A stretch of DNA of 64,000 nucleotides from CAWKEY01 sp963848675 (lineage in GTDB: Bacteria; Pseudomonadota; Gammaproteobacteria; Methylococcales; Methylomonadaceae). The translations under genes were made by a program, and so were the position numbers. The first letter of the stretch is position 1. Each line of letters begins with the position of its first letter. Positions 53,977-61,834 of the stretch are shown here, one piece after another. The DNA lies in the NCBI GenBank assembly GCA_963848675.1, contig CAWKEY010000036.1, positions 1-64,000 of the forward strand, written 5' to 3'. The notes under the pieces are model-generated. The model did not search any database. It was given only the letters and a program-made list of their open reading frames with translations, and was not told the origin of the DNA.

Positions 53977-54013
53977 GTGGGAGCGACGCCCTCGTCGCGA
54001 TTTGAGGCGTCGG
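53977..54013. repeat. Dispersed GCGACGCC-type repeat, copy 2
   Basis: GTGGGAGCGACGCCCTCGTC followed by GCGATTTGAGGCGTCGG resembles 50563-50600. Its arms GCGACGCC and GGCGTCG can pair into a hairpin. CGGGTTA (54010-54016) and TAACCCG just downstream form another small hairpin before the sua5 gene. Confidence 0.6.
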
Positions 54014-54079
54014 GTTACCTAAAGCTAACCCGTACTCCAGCTAACCCGACCTACGCACAGGTTTAAACATTTTTAACCG

Positions 54080-55087
54080 ATGACTTCAACACGCATGAAA
54101 CCCATTCCGGCTGACGATGCCGCTATTGCCAAAGCGGCCAAGTTGTTACACCAGGGCCGTCTGGTGGCGTTTCCAACCGAAACCGTTTACGGTCTGGGCG
54201 CGGATGCCAGTAATCCAGCCGCGGTGCGGCGGATTTTCGAGGCCAAAGGGCGTCCTGCCAATCATCCGCTGATTGTTCATGTCGCCGATGTTGACAGCCT
54301 GAAGCTTTGGGCCGAGCCGGTGCCGGAACTGGCGCTTCGCCTGGCCGCGCGTTTTTGGCCCGGGCCGCTCGCCATCATCCTGAAAAAGAAAGCCTCAGTG
54401 CCGCTGGAGGTCACCGGAGGACAGGACACCATCGCGCTGCGCATTCCGAATAATCCCGTCGCCCTGCGTTTGTTGCAGACTTTTGGCGGCGGTATTGCGG
54501 CGCCGTCTGCCAACCGTTTTAAACGTATCAGCCCGACCCAGGCCAGCCATGTCGAGGAAGAACTTGGCGGCGTGGTTGATATGATTCTGGATGGCGGCCC
54601 TTGTCTGGTGGGTGTGGAATCGACCATTGTTGATCTGAGCGGGCCGCAGCCGGTATTGTTAAGGCCCGGCCACATTAGCCGGCAACAGCTTGAAGACGTG
54701 CTGCAGATGGAACTGATGCTGTTGCAGCACCCGGAAGACTCAACGCTGCGCGCGCCCGGCCTGATGGCGATTCACTATGCGCCCGTGACGCTGGCCATGC
54801 GCTGCGCCGGCAAAGACTTGCCGGAAATCGTGCACAACTTGACTGCTCAAGGCAAACAAATCGGCCTGCTCGGGTATCATCAGAATTTCGAGGTTCAACC
54901 GCGACTCCATAGTATTCGCCTTCCCCAGCAAGCCGAGGCTTATGCGCAGGCGCTCTATGCTGCGTTACGTGAGCTCGACCGGCTGCAACTGGATCTGATT
55001 CTGGTGGAACAGCCGCCCGAAACAGAAGCCTGGCGGGCCATCAATGACCGCCTGAATAAAGCGACGGTGCCGTTTCAGTCTGATTAG
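54080..55087 (+). CDS. L-threonylcarbamoyladenylate synthase (Sua5 type)
   Basis: A 335-residue enzyme making threonylcarbamoyl-AMP from Thr, bicarbonate and ATP for the universal t6A tRNA modification. The YrdC domain (about residues 15-200) shows GRLVAFPTETVYGLGADA, KGRPANHPLIVHV, RFWPGPLAIILKK and GGIAAPSANRF. A C-terminal Sua5 domain (about 215-330, beginning RAPGLMAIHYAP) distinguishes it from the shorter TsaC. The ATG at 54080 sits behind a weak ribosome-binding site. Confidence 0.93.
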   Translation: MTSTRMKPIPADDAAIAKAAKLLHQGRLVAFPTETVYGLGADASNPAAVRRIFEAKGRPANHPLIVHVADVDSLKLWAEPVPELALRLAARFWPGPLAIILKKKASVPLEVTGGQDTIALRIPNNPVALRLLQTFGGGIAAPSANRFKRISPTQASHVEEELGGVVDMILDGGPCLVGVESTIVDLSGPQPVLLRPGHISRQQLEDVLQMELMLLQHPEDSTLRAPGLMAIHYAPVTLAMRCAGKDLPEIVHNLTAQGKQIGLLGYHQNFEVQPRLHSIRLPQQAEAYAQALYAALRELDRLQLDLILVEQPPETEAWRAINDRLNKATVPFQSD

Positions 55088-55153
55088 CCATCACATTCGC
55101 CTCGCGTTGTGCACAATCCCCCAGGCTTCCGAGCATAATCAGAACATCAAGCC

Positions 55154-56434
55154 ATGAATGAAAATACCCTGCTCGACCTCGATCGCCGGCACATCTGGCA
55201 TCCTTACACCACCTTAGCCGCGCCTGATCCGGTGTATCACGTCGAATCCGCTGCCGGCGTCATGCTCAAACTCGCAGACGGGCGCGAACTGATCGACGGC
55301 ATGTCGTCCTGGTGGTCGGCGATACATGGCTATAACCATCCGCGTTTGAACCAGGCCGCGCAAGACCAGTTAAATTCGATGGCGCATGTCATGTTTGGCG
55401 GCATCACGCATACCCCGGCCATTGAACTGGCGCGGCGTTTGCTTGCCATCACGCCGCCGCAGCTGCATGCGGTGTTTTTCAGCGATTCAGGCTCGGTCAG
55501 TGTCGAAGTCGCCCTTAAAATGGCGCTGCAGTACTGGCAGGCCCAGGACCAGAGCGGTAAGCACCGTTTTCTGGCGTTAAGAGGCGGTTACCACGGCGAT
55601 ACCTTCGGAGCCATGGCAGTATGTGATCCGGTGACCGGAATGCATCATCTATTTAACGATGTGCTACCAAAACATTATTTTGCGCCGCGTCCGGCCTGCC
55701 GCTTCGATGCGCCCTGGGATGCTGCCGATATTGCGGGCTTTGAAGCCGTCCTGTCCCGCCATGCCGGGGACATTGCCGCCGTCATCCTTGAGCCCATCGT
55801 GCAGGGCGCAGGCGGCATGTGGTTTTATCATGCGGACTATCTCGCCGCCGTGCGCGCACTCTGCGATCATTACCAGGTGCTGTTGATCGCCGATGAAATC
55901 GCTACCGGCTTTGGCCGCAGCGGCCGCCTGTTTGCCTGCGAACACGCCGGCATCGCGCCGGACATCCTGTGTCTGGGCAAAGCCCTGACCGGCGGCTATT
56001 TGTCGCTGGCCGCCACTTTGGCCACAGAAAAGGTGGCGCAAATCATCTCCAACGGCGAAGCCGGCTGTTTTATGCATGGCCCGACCTTTATGGGCAATCC
56101 CCTGGCCTGCAGTATTGCCTCGGCCAGTATTGACCTGTTGCTGGCATCGGACTGGAAAAACCGGATAACGGCGATCGAAACGGCATTGCAACAAGGCCTT
56201 GAACCTTGCAGGCGGTTGCCCGGTGTCGCCGATGTCAGAGTGTTGGGCGCCATCGGTGTTCTGGAAATGCAGGACCCGGTTCCGGTGGCAAAAGTTCAGG
56301 CCCGCCTGGTCAGTGAAGGCATCTGGCTGCGGCCGTTTGGCCGCTTGATCTATACCATGCCGCCCTATATCAGCACCGAAGCGCAGCTTGAAAAACTCAC
56401 CGCAGCCATTTACCGTATTGTCAGCAGCTGCTGA
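55154..56434 (+). CDS. bioA: Adenosylmethionine-8-amino-7-oxononanoate aminotransferase
   Basis: A 426-residue PLP enzyme converting KAPA to DAPA in biotin synthesis, using S-adenosylmethionine as amino donor. The N terminus DRRHIWHPYTTL, SSWWSAIHGYNHP, GGYHGDTFGAMAV and the PLP lysine Lys276 in CLGKALTGGYLSLAATL are typical of BioA. Other bio genes are absent here. Its position near the biotin-dependent pyruvate carboxylase may be chance. Confidence 0.96.
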   Translation: MNENTLLDLDRRHIWHPYTTLAAPDPVYHVESAAGVMLKLADGRELIDGMSSWWSAIHGYNHPRLNQAAQDQLNSMAHVMFGGITHTPAIELARRLLAITPPQLHAVFFSDSGSVSVEVALKMALQYWQAQDQSGKHRFLALRGGYHGDTFGAMAVCDPVTGMHHLFNDVLPKHYFAPRPACRFDAPWDAADIAGFEAVLSRHAGDIAAVILEPIVQGAGGMWFYHADYLAAVRALCDHYQVLLIADEIATGFGRSGRLFACEHAGIAPDILCLGKALTGGYLSLAATLATEKVAQIISNGEAGCFMHGPTFMGNPLACSIASASIDLLLASDWKNRITAIETALQQGLEPCRRLPGVADVRVLGAIGVLEMQDPVPVAKVQARLVSEGIWLRPFGRLIYTMPPYISTEAQLEKLTAAIYRIVSSC

Positions 56435-56520
56435 TCCAGGCATTCGGCCTGGAAAGCAATGGTGGACAGCCTCGAAAGGTTAGACGTGTAAAAACTTTTT
56501 CAGACAGGAAGACCTAAGCA

Positions 56521-56757
56521 ATGCAACCTAAGACAGGCCGCCATCTAAATCCCCAAAAGTTACTGCTCAGCAAATGGACGGCCGCATTACCTCGCAATAA
56601 GGAAAAGCATTTCATTGTTACCAAAGTGATTCAACCGGAAGCGCCGGCTACTCGGATTGAGTTCATCGAAATGGAAGCGGTTTACTCAGGACGCAGTTTT
56701 AGGTGTCCTTGGCGTGAGCTGACTGATGTTAGCCAATGGCTGCAAGGCTGGCAGTAA
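56521..56757 (+). CDS. TIGR02450 family Trp-rich small protein
   Basis: A 78-residue protein with the family pattern LNPQKLLLSKWTAALPRNKEKHFIV at the start and WRELTDVSQWLQGWQ at the end. Function is unknown; members are small cytosolic proteins in proteobacteria. AGGAAG precedes the ATG. It converges with the TRAP transporter operon. Confidence 0.8.
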   Translation: MQPKTGRHLNPQKLLLSKWTAALPRNKEKHFIVTKVIQPEAPATRIEFIEMEAVYSGRSFRCPWRELTDVSQWLQGWQ

Positions 56758-56803
56758 GCCGGTCGAGCACGTTTATTCCGGGGAACGATGGCAGATCCCC
56801 CCG

Positions 56804-58096
56804 CTACTGGCCGCCATTAGAAACCAGCAAACCGGGCAGCCCCAGCGTCAGTGCCGGCCAGTAGGTTATGATCAGCACGGCCAGCAGCAGAATGAAGAAA
56901 AACGGCAAGGTGGCCCGGTAAAGCTGCAACAGCGGACGCTTGAAGCGGTAGCTTGCGATAAACAGATTCATGCCGACCGGCGGCGTGAAATAACCGATTT
57001 GCATGTTGGCGAGAAAAATGATGCCCAAATGTACCGGATCCACGTCGTAACCGACGGCTATCGGCAGCAGCAACGGAATCATGATGACCAGCGCCGCGAA
57101 GATGTCGAGCATGGTGCCCAGTATCAGCAGAAAGATATTGAGCGCCATCAGGAACGTCAGCTGGCTGGAAATATGTTCTTTGACAAAGGCGAACAGCCGT
57201 CCGGGCACCTCTGCATCGATCATATAATTGGTGGAGGCCAGCGAGACGCCGAGGATCACCAGGATACCCCCGACCATGACCATCGCGTTGCGCATCACGT
57301 CCGGCAGTTGCTGCCAGCTGATCTCCCGGTGTATCAGGACTTCGACAATCAGTACGTAAACCGTCGTGACCGCGGCCGCTTCCGACACCGCGAAATAGCC
57401 GCTGTAAATGCCGCCCAGGACGACGACCGGCAACGGCAGCTCCCAGCGGGCTTCGCGCAGGGCAGCCCAGGCTTCGCCAGCGGTGAACTCGATCAACGCT
57501 AAATGGCGGTTTTGCCAGTAGCTCCAGCCCGACAGCATGACCAGCATAAGAAGTCCCGGCATGATGCCGGCCAGGAACAGTTCATCGATGGTAAAAGACC
57601 GGCCGACGCTCATTTGCTGGGCAATCACGCCGTACAGTATCAGCGGCAAAGACGGCGCAAACAACAAACCCAGACTGCCGGAAGTGGTCACCAATCCCAG
57701 GCTGAAATTTTCCTGGTACCCGGCCCGGATCAAAGCCGGATACAACAATGCCCCCAACGCGACAATGGTGACGCCCGAGGCGCCGGTAAATGCGGTCAGC
57801 AACGCGCAGGCGGTCAGTGCAACCATGGCCAGGCCGCCCGGCAACCAGCCCAGCAATGCCTGAGTCAGACGCATAAGACGCTCGGGGGCGCGGCTTTCAC
57901 TCAATAAATAGCCTGCAAACGTGAATAAGGGAATGGCCAACAGTATCGGCATATCGGCCAGGCGGTAGAACTCGATGGCCACGACTGTCAGGTCTACATC
58001 AATTTGATAAAACCCGAGCAAGGCACCGGCGGCGATTATCGCGAATAATGGGGCGCCCAATAACGCCAAGACGATCAGCACCAGCGACAGCAGCAT
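56804..58096 (-). CDS. dctM: TRAP transporter large permease DctM
   Basis: A 430-residue inner-membrane protein with about 12 helices. LLSLVLIVLALLGAPLFAII, FTGASGVTIVALGALLYPAL and GSLGLLFAPSLPLILYGVIA carry the DctM transport-helix pattern. It forms the sodium-driven membrane part of a tripartite ATP-independent transporter. Its start overlaps the dctQ stop. The substrate is unknown. Confidence 0.93.
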   Translation of the reverse strand: MLLSLVLIVLALLGAPLFAIIAAGALLGFYQIDVDLTVVAIEFYRLADMPILLAIPLFTFAGYLLSESRAPERLMRLTQALLGWLPGGLAMVALTACALLTAFTGASGVTIVALGALLYPALIRAGYQENFSLGLVTTSGSLGLLFAPSLPLILYGVIAQQMSVGRSFTIDELFLAGIMPGLLMLVMLSGWSYWQNRHLALIEFTAGEAWAALREARWELPLPVVVLGGIYSGYFAVSEAAAVTTVYVLIVEVLIHREISWQQLPDVMRNAMVMVGGILVILGVSLASTNYMIDAEVPGRLFAFVKEHISSQLTFLMALNIFLLILGTMLDIFAALVIMIPLLLPIAVGYDVDPVHLGIIFLANMQIGYFTPPVGMNLFIASYRFKRPLLQLYRATLPFFFILLLAVLIITYWPALTLGLPGLLVSNGGQ

Positions 58097-58575
58097 TATG
58101 AAGGCTCCCTGTTGCCTAAGGCCTGTAGTCCGTACAGGAAAAATCGCAGGCTCATGAGGCCGAAGCCAAACGGGATAATCAGTTCACAGATCCAGGCCGG
58201 TATTGAGGCAAATGCCGCCGTCGCTTCCAGGTAGTCCATCTGCACCAGCCGCCCGCCCTGCCACGCCAGCAAGGCGCAAATGCCGGCCGTGAACCAGAGT
58301 GTCAATAACTGAGCCGGATTTTTCAGATAAGCGGGCAGAAATTTGCTCAACACGTCGATGCTGATATGGTTCCGGTCACGAGTTGCGGCCATCGCGCCCA
58401 ATAGCGCTATCCATAACACCAGAATGCGCAGCAGGGGATCGGCCCAGGCCATACCGCTGCCCCAAACATTCCGGAGTGCCACCTGGCCTATCGACAGCAC
58501 TATCATCAGGGTCAGTGTCGTGACCAGGGTGATATCTTCCAAGCCTCTCAACCAGGCGGTCAGGCGTCGGCGCAT
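58096..58575 (-). CDS. dctQ: TRAP transporter small permease DctQ
   Basis: About 159 residues with four membrane helices. It starts at the ATG at 58575 (MRRRLTAWLRGLEDITLV), 4 bp after dctP; the longer frame to 58614 overlaps dctP. The block IALLGAMAATRDRNHISIDVL is characteristic of DctQ. It sits between dctP and dctM, the usual order. Confidence 0.9.
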   Translation of the reverse strand: MRRRLTAWLRGLEDITLVTTLTLMIVLSIGQVALRNVWGSGMAWADPLLRILVLWIALLGAMAATRDRNHISIDVLSKFLPAYLKNPAQLLTLWFTAGICALLAWQGGRLVQMDYLEATAAFASIPAWICELIIPFGFGLMSLRFFLYGLQALGNREPS

Positions 58576-58579
58576 ACAA

Positions 58580-59587
58580 TTAAAGGCTCGATGTGTGGGC
58601 CTGACGGTAATCAAGCAGATGCTTTTTTAAAGTATCCATTATCGCTTGGCTAAGGACGCCTTCCTGGCCCATTTTTGCCTTGGTTGCTTCGAGCATGGTG
58701 CGCCAGGTCTGGTCGTTTTTATCGGTCGGCACGAATTGAATGCCCTGATTGCGCAAAACCTTGAGGGCCTCGGTGTTGTCGCGCCTATTGATGCCGTTCA
58801 GATCCCTATAAACCGCGCCGATGACTTCGCGGACGATTTGCTGGTCTTCAGGCTTGAGTTGGGAGAAGGCTTTGGCCTGGACGATCATCGTCCCGTATAA
58901 ATAAGCCAGCGGCTCGTCGGTGACATATTTAATGCGGGCATGCCATTGCAGGGCGATGGCTCCCATCGGCGAAGCGGCGACGGTATTGATCAGACCTGTT
59001 TGCAGCGCCGTCAAAACATCGGTCAGCGGCAGCGAAATGGGCGAGACGCCGATGGTCTGGAAGGCGCTCCGGCTGATGTAATCACCTTCGGGAACCCAGA
59101 TTTTCTGGCCCTTAAGATCGTCGACCCGCACCAGCGGTTTATCCGCCATCAGATAGGCAAAACCGCCTTCGCTCAAACCGAAACTGATAAAGCCGTTTTT
59201 TTCGAGGCCCTTTATAATCAGGTCATCCATGCGTGAGCGGACATAATCGGCTTCGTCGTAAGAACGGAAAATGAGCGGCAGGCTATAGACCTGCGAATCA
59301 GGATAGATGTTTTTCAGTCCGCCACCGGGAATGATGCCTCCTTGCAGCTGGTTGACGTTTATTTTGCGCATGACGCTGGCATCGTTGCCCATGATGCCGC
59401 CGGGATAGAAGCGGAAGGTCACGCGCCCGGATGTGCGGCGATTGATTTCGTCGGCAGCCTGTCGCATTTTCTCCATCCAGACGGTTCCCTCCGGCGAGGC
59501 GGTGGCAATCTTCAGGGTTACCGATAAAGCGGCCTGGGAAAAAACCATCAGGACTGTAAAAAATAGGGCTGTTATCAATTTGTGCAT
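58580..59587 (-). CDS. dctP: TRAP transporter substrate-binding protein DctP
   Basis: A 335-residue periplasmic binding protein with signal ALFFTVLMVFSQAALS. TRAP-type landmarks are IATASPEGTVWMEKMRQAADEI, VTFRFYPGGIMG and DLKGQKIWVPEGD, followed by a Pro-rich ISLPLTDVLTALQTGLINTVAASP. The conserved Arg of the carboxylate-binding site (usually in GxKIRV) is replaced by KIWV here, so the substrate may not be a typical C4-dicarboxylate. The gene follows the tatT lipoprotein by 3 bp. Confidence 0.92.
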   Translation of the reverse strand: MHKLITALFFTVLMVFSQAALSVTLKIATASPEGTVWMEKMRQAADEINRRTSGRVTFRFYPGGIMGNDASVMRKINVNQLQGGIIPGGGLKNIYPDSQVYSLPLIFRSYDEADYVRSRMDDLIIKGLEKNGFISFGLSEGGFAYLMADKPLVRVDDLKGQKIWVPEGDYISRSAFQTIGVSPISLPLTDVLTALQTGLINTVAASPMGAIALQWHARIKYVTDEPLAYLYGTMIVQAKAFSQLKPEDQQIVREVIGAVYRDLNGINRRDNTEALKVLRNQGIQFVPTDKNDQTWRTMLEATKAKMGQEGVLSQAIMDTLKKHLLDYRQAHTSSL

Positions 59588-59590
59588 AGT

Positions 59591-60451
59591 TTACTCCTGG
59601 AAATAGCTGGAGGATTCGTCCAGCATTTGCTGGGCTTCCTGTTGTGCCATCGTGTTCGAAAGGGTCAGGCCGGAAACGCTGGGATCGGCCTGCATGACTT
59701 CGTGCAACAATCTATCATGCAGTTCGCGGTCGTAGATCATACGCGCATAGAAGCGCGCCAAGGCCACTTTTACGGCCAGATCATTGCCATGGGACAGTTC
59801 AATAGCCCGTTCGAAGTGAGTTTTACCGATTTCAGGTTTCCCCCCCAGGGCTGGAGGCAGCTGTGAGCGGAGCAGGCCCAGGTAATAATGAACGCGGCCC
59901 GCATCAAAACTTTCGTCGAGTTCGAGCATTCTTTCAAAGAGAGCCTCGATTTTTGGCCGGTCCGCAATGGCGTTCCAATCCCGGCTGTGTGCCTGTAGCC
60001 AGGCGGCCGAGGTCAGGCCGTAAGTGTATAGTTCATTGAGCGAATCTTGATCGATCTGCTGCAGTGCCCGTGGAAAGTCGTCGTAAGCCAGCGTATCGAT
60101 GTTACACAGCTTGGCCTGTTTTAGGCAAAGTGCCCGCTGACCATAGTTGCGCGCTTTTTCCGTGAGCTTGCGTGAGCGGCCATTATCATTAACCAGCTCG
60201 GAGGCATAAAAGGCATAGAGTTTGGCCCCCGCAATCAGCAAGCCGGCATCGTCAGGATTTTTCTCGATCAATCCATCGGTCATTAACAGATAGGCCGGCA
60301 GGCCTTCGCGGACAATAGCGATATCGTTCTGGTCGAGAATGGCGCTGGCCACCGAATTGGATACGTCATGCAGAGCCGATGCGGCACAACCGGACAACAT
60401 CGGTAATAAAGCCAGCAAGGCTAGGAGTTTGGGTAGTTTTTGTCGAGCCAC
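59591..60451 (-). CDS. tatT: TRAP-associated TatT-family lipoprotein
   Basis: About 286 residues of the TRAP-associated TatT lipoprotein family (the T component), a helical tetratricopeptide-like protein that partners DctP. I chose the GTG at 60451, giving VARQKLPKLLALLALLPMLSGCAAS with a lipobox LSGC. A start at 60523 would put 24 extra residues before the signal. The helical repeats include LLIAGAKLYAFYASELV, DEYDDFPRAL-like and EIGKTHFERAIELSHGNDLAVKVALARFY. It leads the TRAP operon. Confidence 0.82.
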   Translation of the reverse strand: MARQKLPKLLALLALLPMLSGCAASALHDVSNSVASAILDQNDIAIVREGLPAYLLMTDGLIEKNPDDAGLLIAGAKLYAFYASELVNDNGRSRKLTEKARNYGQRALCLKQAKLCNIDTLAYDDFPRALQQIDQDSLNELYTYGLTSAAWLQAHSRDWNAIADRPKIEALFERMLELDESFDAGRVHYYLGLLRSQLPPALGGKPEIGKTHFERAIELSHGNDLAVKVALARFYARMIYDRELHDRLLHEVMQADPSVSGLTLSNTMAQQEAQQMLDESSSYFQE

Positions 60452-60523
60452 AAGGATGTTCCCATGAGTATGAGCGGTTAGTGTCGTGCTTAAAATTATT
60501 TCACAGTACAAGCCGAATTTCAT

Positions 60524-60854
60524 TCAAATACTGTATTAATGCCCGAACAATGGAGTTGAGTGTTGAAGCTTTGCCAGCTGGTTTTAATGGCTTGCGCTAA
60601 ATTTGCCGCCGGCATCATCGCCCTGCTGTTATCAATTCGCATTTGAATCATAGATGATAACCGAACGAACGTTGGATTGCCTTTATCCTGGCACATTTTG
60701 ATTCCAGAGGTGAACTGGACAATGCCAATTTCCAAGGTAGACTCCAGGAAAACGTGATAAGCCGCTTCGAAATTTCTTATCCAACGGCAATATTGAATCG
60801 GCAGTTGCTTTAATTTTATACAGTGAAGAGCCCGATAAAGGGCGGGAGTGAATT
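60524..60854. other. Intergenic region, nothing clear
   Basis: A 331-bp gap between the TRAP operon (minus) and a small plus-strand membrane protein gene. A short minus-strand open frame (60520-60735) has no recognisable features. Promoters for both flanking genes are expected here. Confidence 0.35.
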
Positions 60855-61013
60855 ATGGGGCCTTATTACCGGGGTACGTCGCAAGGCATGGGTGCCTTTT
60901 TTGAACTGTTTTATCAGTATCCGCTGTTAATGTTGCTTTTTGTGGGCGGCGCAGTCGGCATAGGCATTTTTGTTTGGCGAAGAAAAAAATCGGAGAAACA
61001 GTCAGGTTCATAG
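60855..61013 (+). CDS. Small single-span membrane protein (52 aa)
   Basis: The ATG at 60855 follows GGGCGGGAG at good spacing. The protein begins MGPYYRGTSQGMGAFFELFY, has one membrane segment (LLMLLFVGGAVGIGIFVW), and ends in a basic tail (RRKKSEKQSGS) predicted to stay in the cytosol. I do not recognise it. The strong ribosome-binding site and clean domain layout argue for a real gene. Confidence 0.6.
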   Translation: MGPYYRGTSQGMGAFFELFYQYPLLMLLFVGGAVGIGIFVWRRKKSEKQSGS

Positions 61014-61133
61014 TCTTTGCCAAAACCTGCAAACCAGACGGCAAAATTGCATCAGTGCACATGCCCGGCTGCCATTGAATGATTCTGCCGCCTCTACTCG
61101 CCGTACAAGTGATCAGGCGATGAGTGCATCAAT

Positions 61134-61532
61134 TCATTCAAAAGCAAGTCCCGAGCTTCGCCAAGCCTTTGCGCCGCCCTCAAGACTGATTAAGTTTCGG
61201 TAACCCAATCCATGCAGCGACTTTGCCGCTGTATCGGCCATAGGGCCGCTTTCGCAATACAGATAAATGGCTGTATTTTTGTCTTTGGGAAGTTTGTCCT
61301 GGTTTTTCTCGATTTCGTTGTAAGGCAAGAAAAGGTCAGTGCCTTTTATATGCGCTTGCTTGGGCGTATGAACGTCAACCAGGAATATATCTTCATGTTG
61401 CATGATCCGGTTTAATTCGGCCGCGGTTATCATGTTCAGATAGTCTGGCTTTTGAGACATGCAGCCAGTCAATATGACAACACACGCCAGGATGGCAGAA
61501 AGTCTGTTTTTAGCTAAGGTTTTGAAGCTCAT
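61134..61532 (-). CDS. Rhodanese-like lipoprotein
   Basis: A 132-residue protein. The signal ends in a lipobox (VVILTGC, Cys24). A rhodanese domain follows with ITAAELNRIMQHEDIFLVDVHTP, the active-site loop LYCESGPMADTAAK (catalytic Cys) and a C-terminal LEGGAKAW. It should sit on the periplasmic side. It may handle sulfane sulfur or copper/sulfur chemistry; the substrate is unknown. Confidence 0.87.
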   Translation of the reverse strand: MSFKTLAKNRLSAILACVVILTGCMSQKPDYLNMITAAELNRIMQHEDIFLVDVHTPKQAHIKGTDLFLPYNEIEKNQDKLPKDKNTAIYLYCESGPMADTAAKSLHGLGYRNLISLEGGAKAWRSSGLAFE

Positions 61533-61726
61533 AAAATAAACCCTTGTTTAACAACAAAATGTGCGCCTGAAGAATCAACATTCGATTGCCTTGAAAGCAC
61601 GCGATTACTTTACTCAAAGCGGGCAATGCTTGCCATTTTCAGTCTTGCAATATGCTCGGCAACTGATGAATCAAAAAGCTGAAAAGTCCAAAGAGCCGAA
61701 ATGAAGGTTTTGGGGGAGGAGTCAAA

Positions 61727-61803
61727 TGGCGCGCCCGAGAGGATTCGAACCTCTGACCTCAGCCTCCGGAGGGCTGCGCTCTATCCAGCTGAGCTACGGG
61801 CGC
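61727..61803 (-). tRNA. tRNA-Arg (anticodon CCG)
   Basis: A 77-nt tRNA on the minus strand including the encoded CCA. The acceptor arm begins GCGCCCG and pairs with CGGGCGC. The D arm has GCTCAGCTGGATAGAGC. The anticodon stem CAGCC/GGCTG encloses loop CTCCGGA, so the anticodon is CCG reading Arg CGG codons. The T arm has GGTTCGAATCC. Confidence 0.96.
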
Positions 61804-61834
61804 GTGGGCGTATTTTAACCGATCATGAGTGCAA

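Noticed and set aside
60520..60735. 71-codon minus-strand ORF upstream of the TRAP operon
   Set aside because: No ribosome-binding site, signal or domain; likely promoter region.
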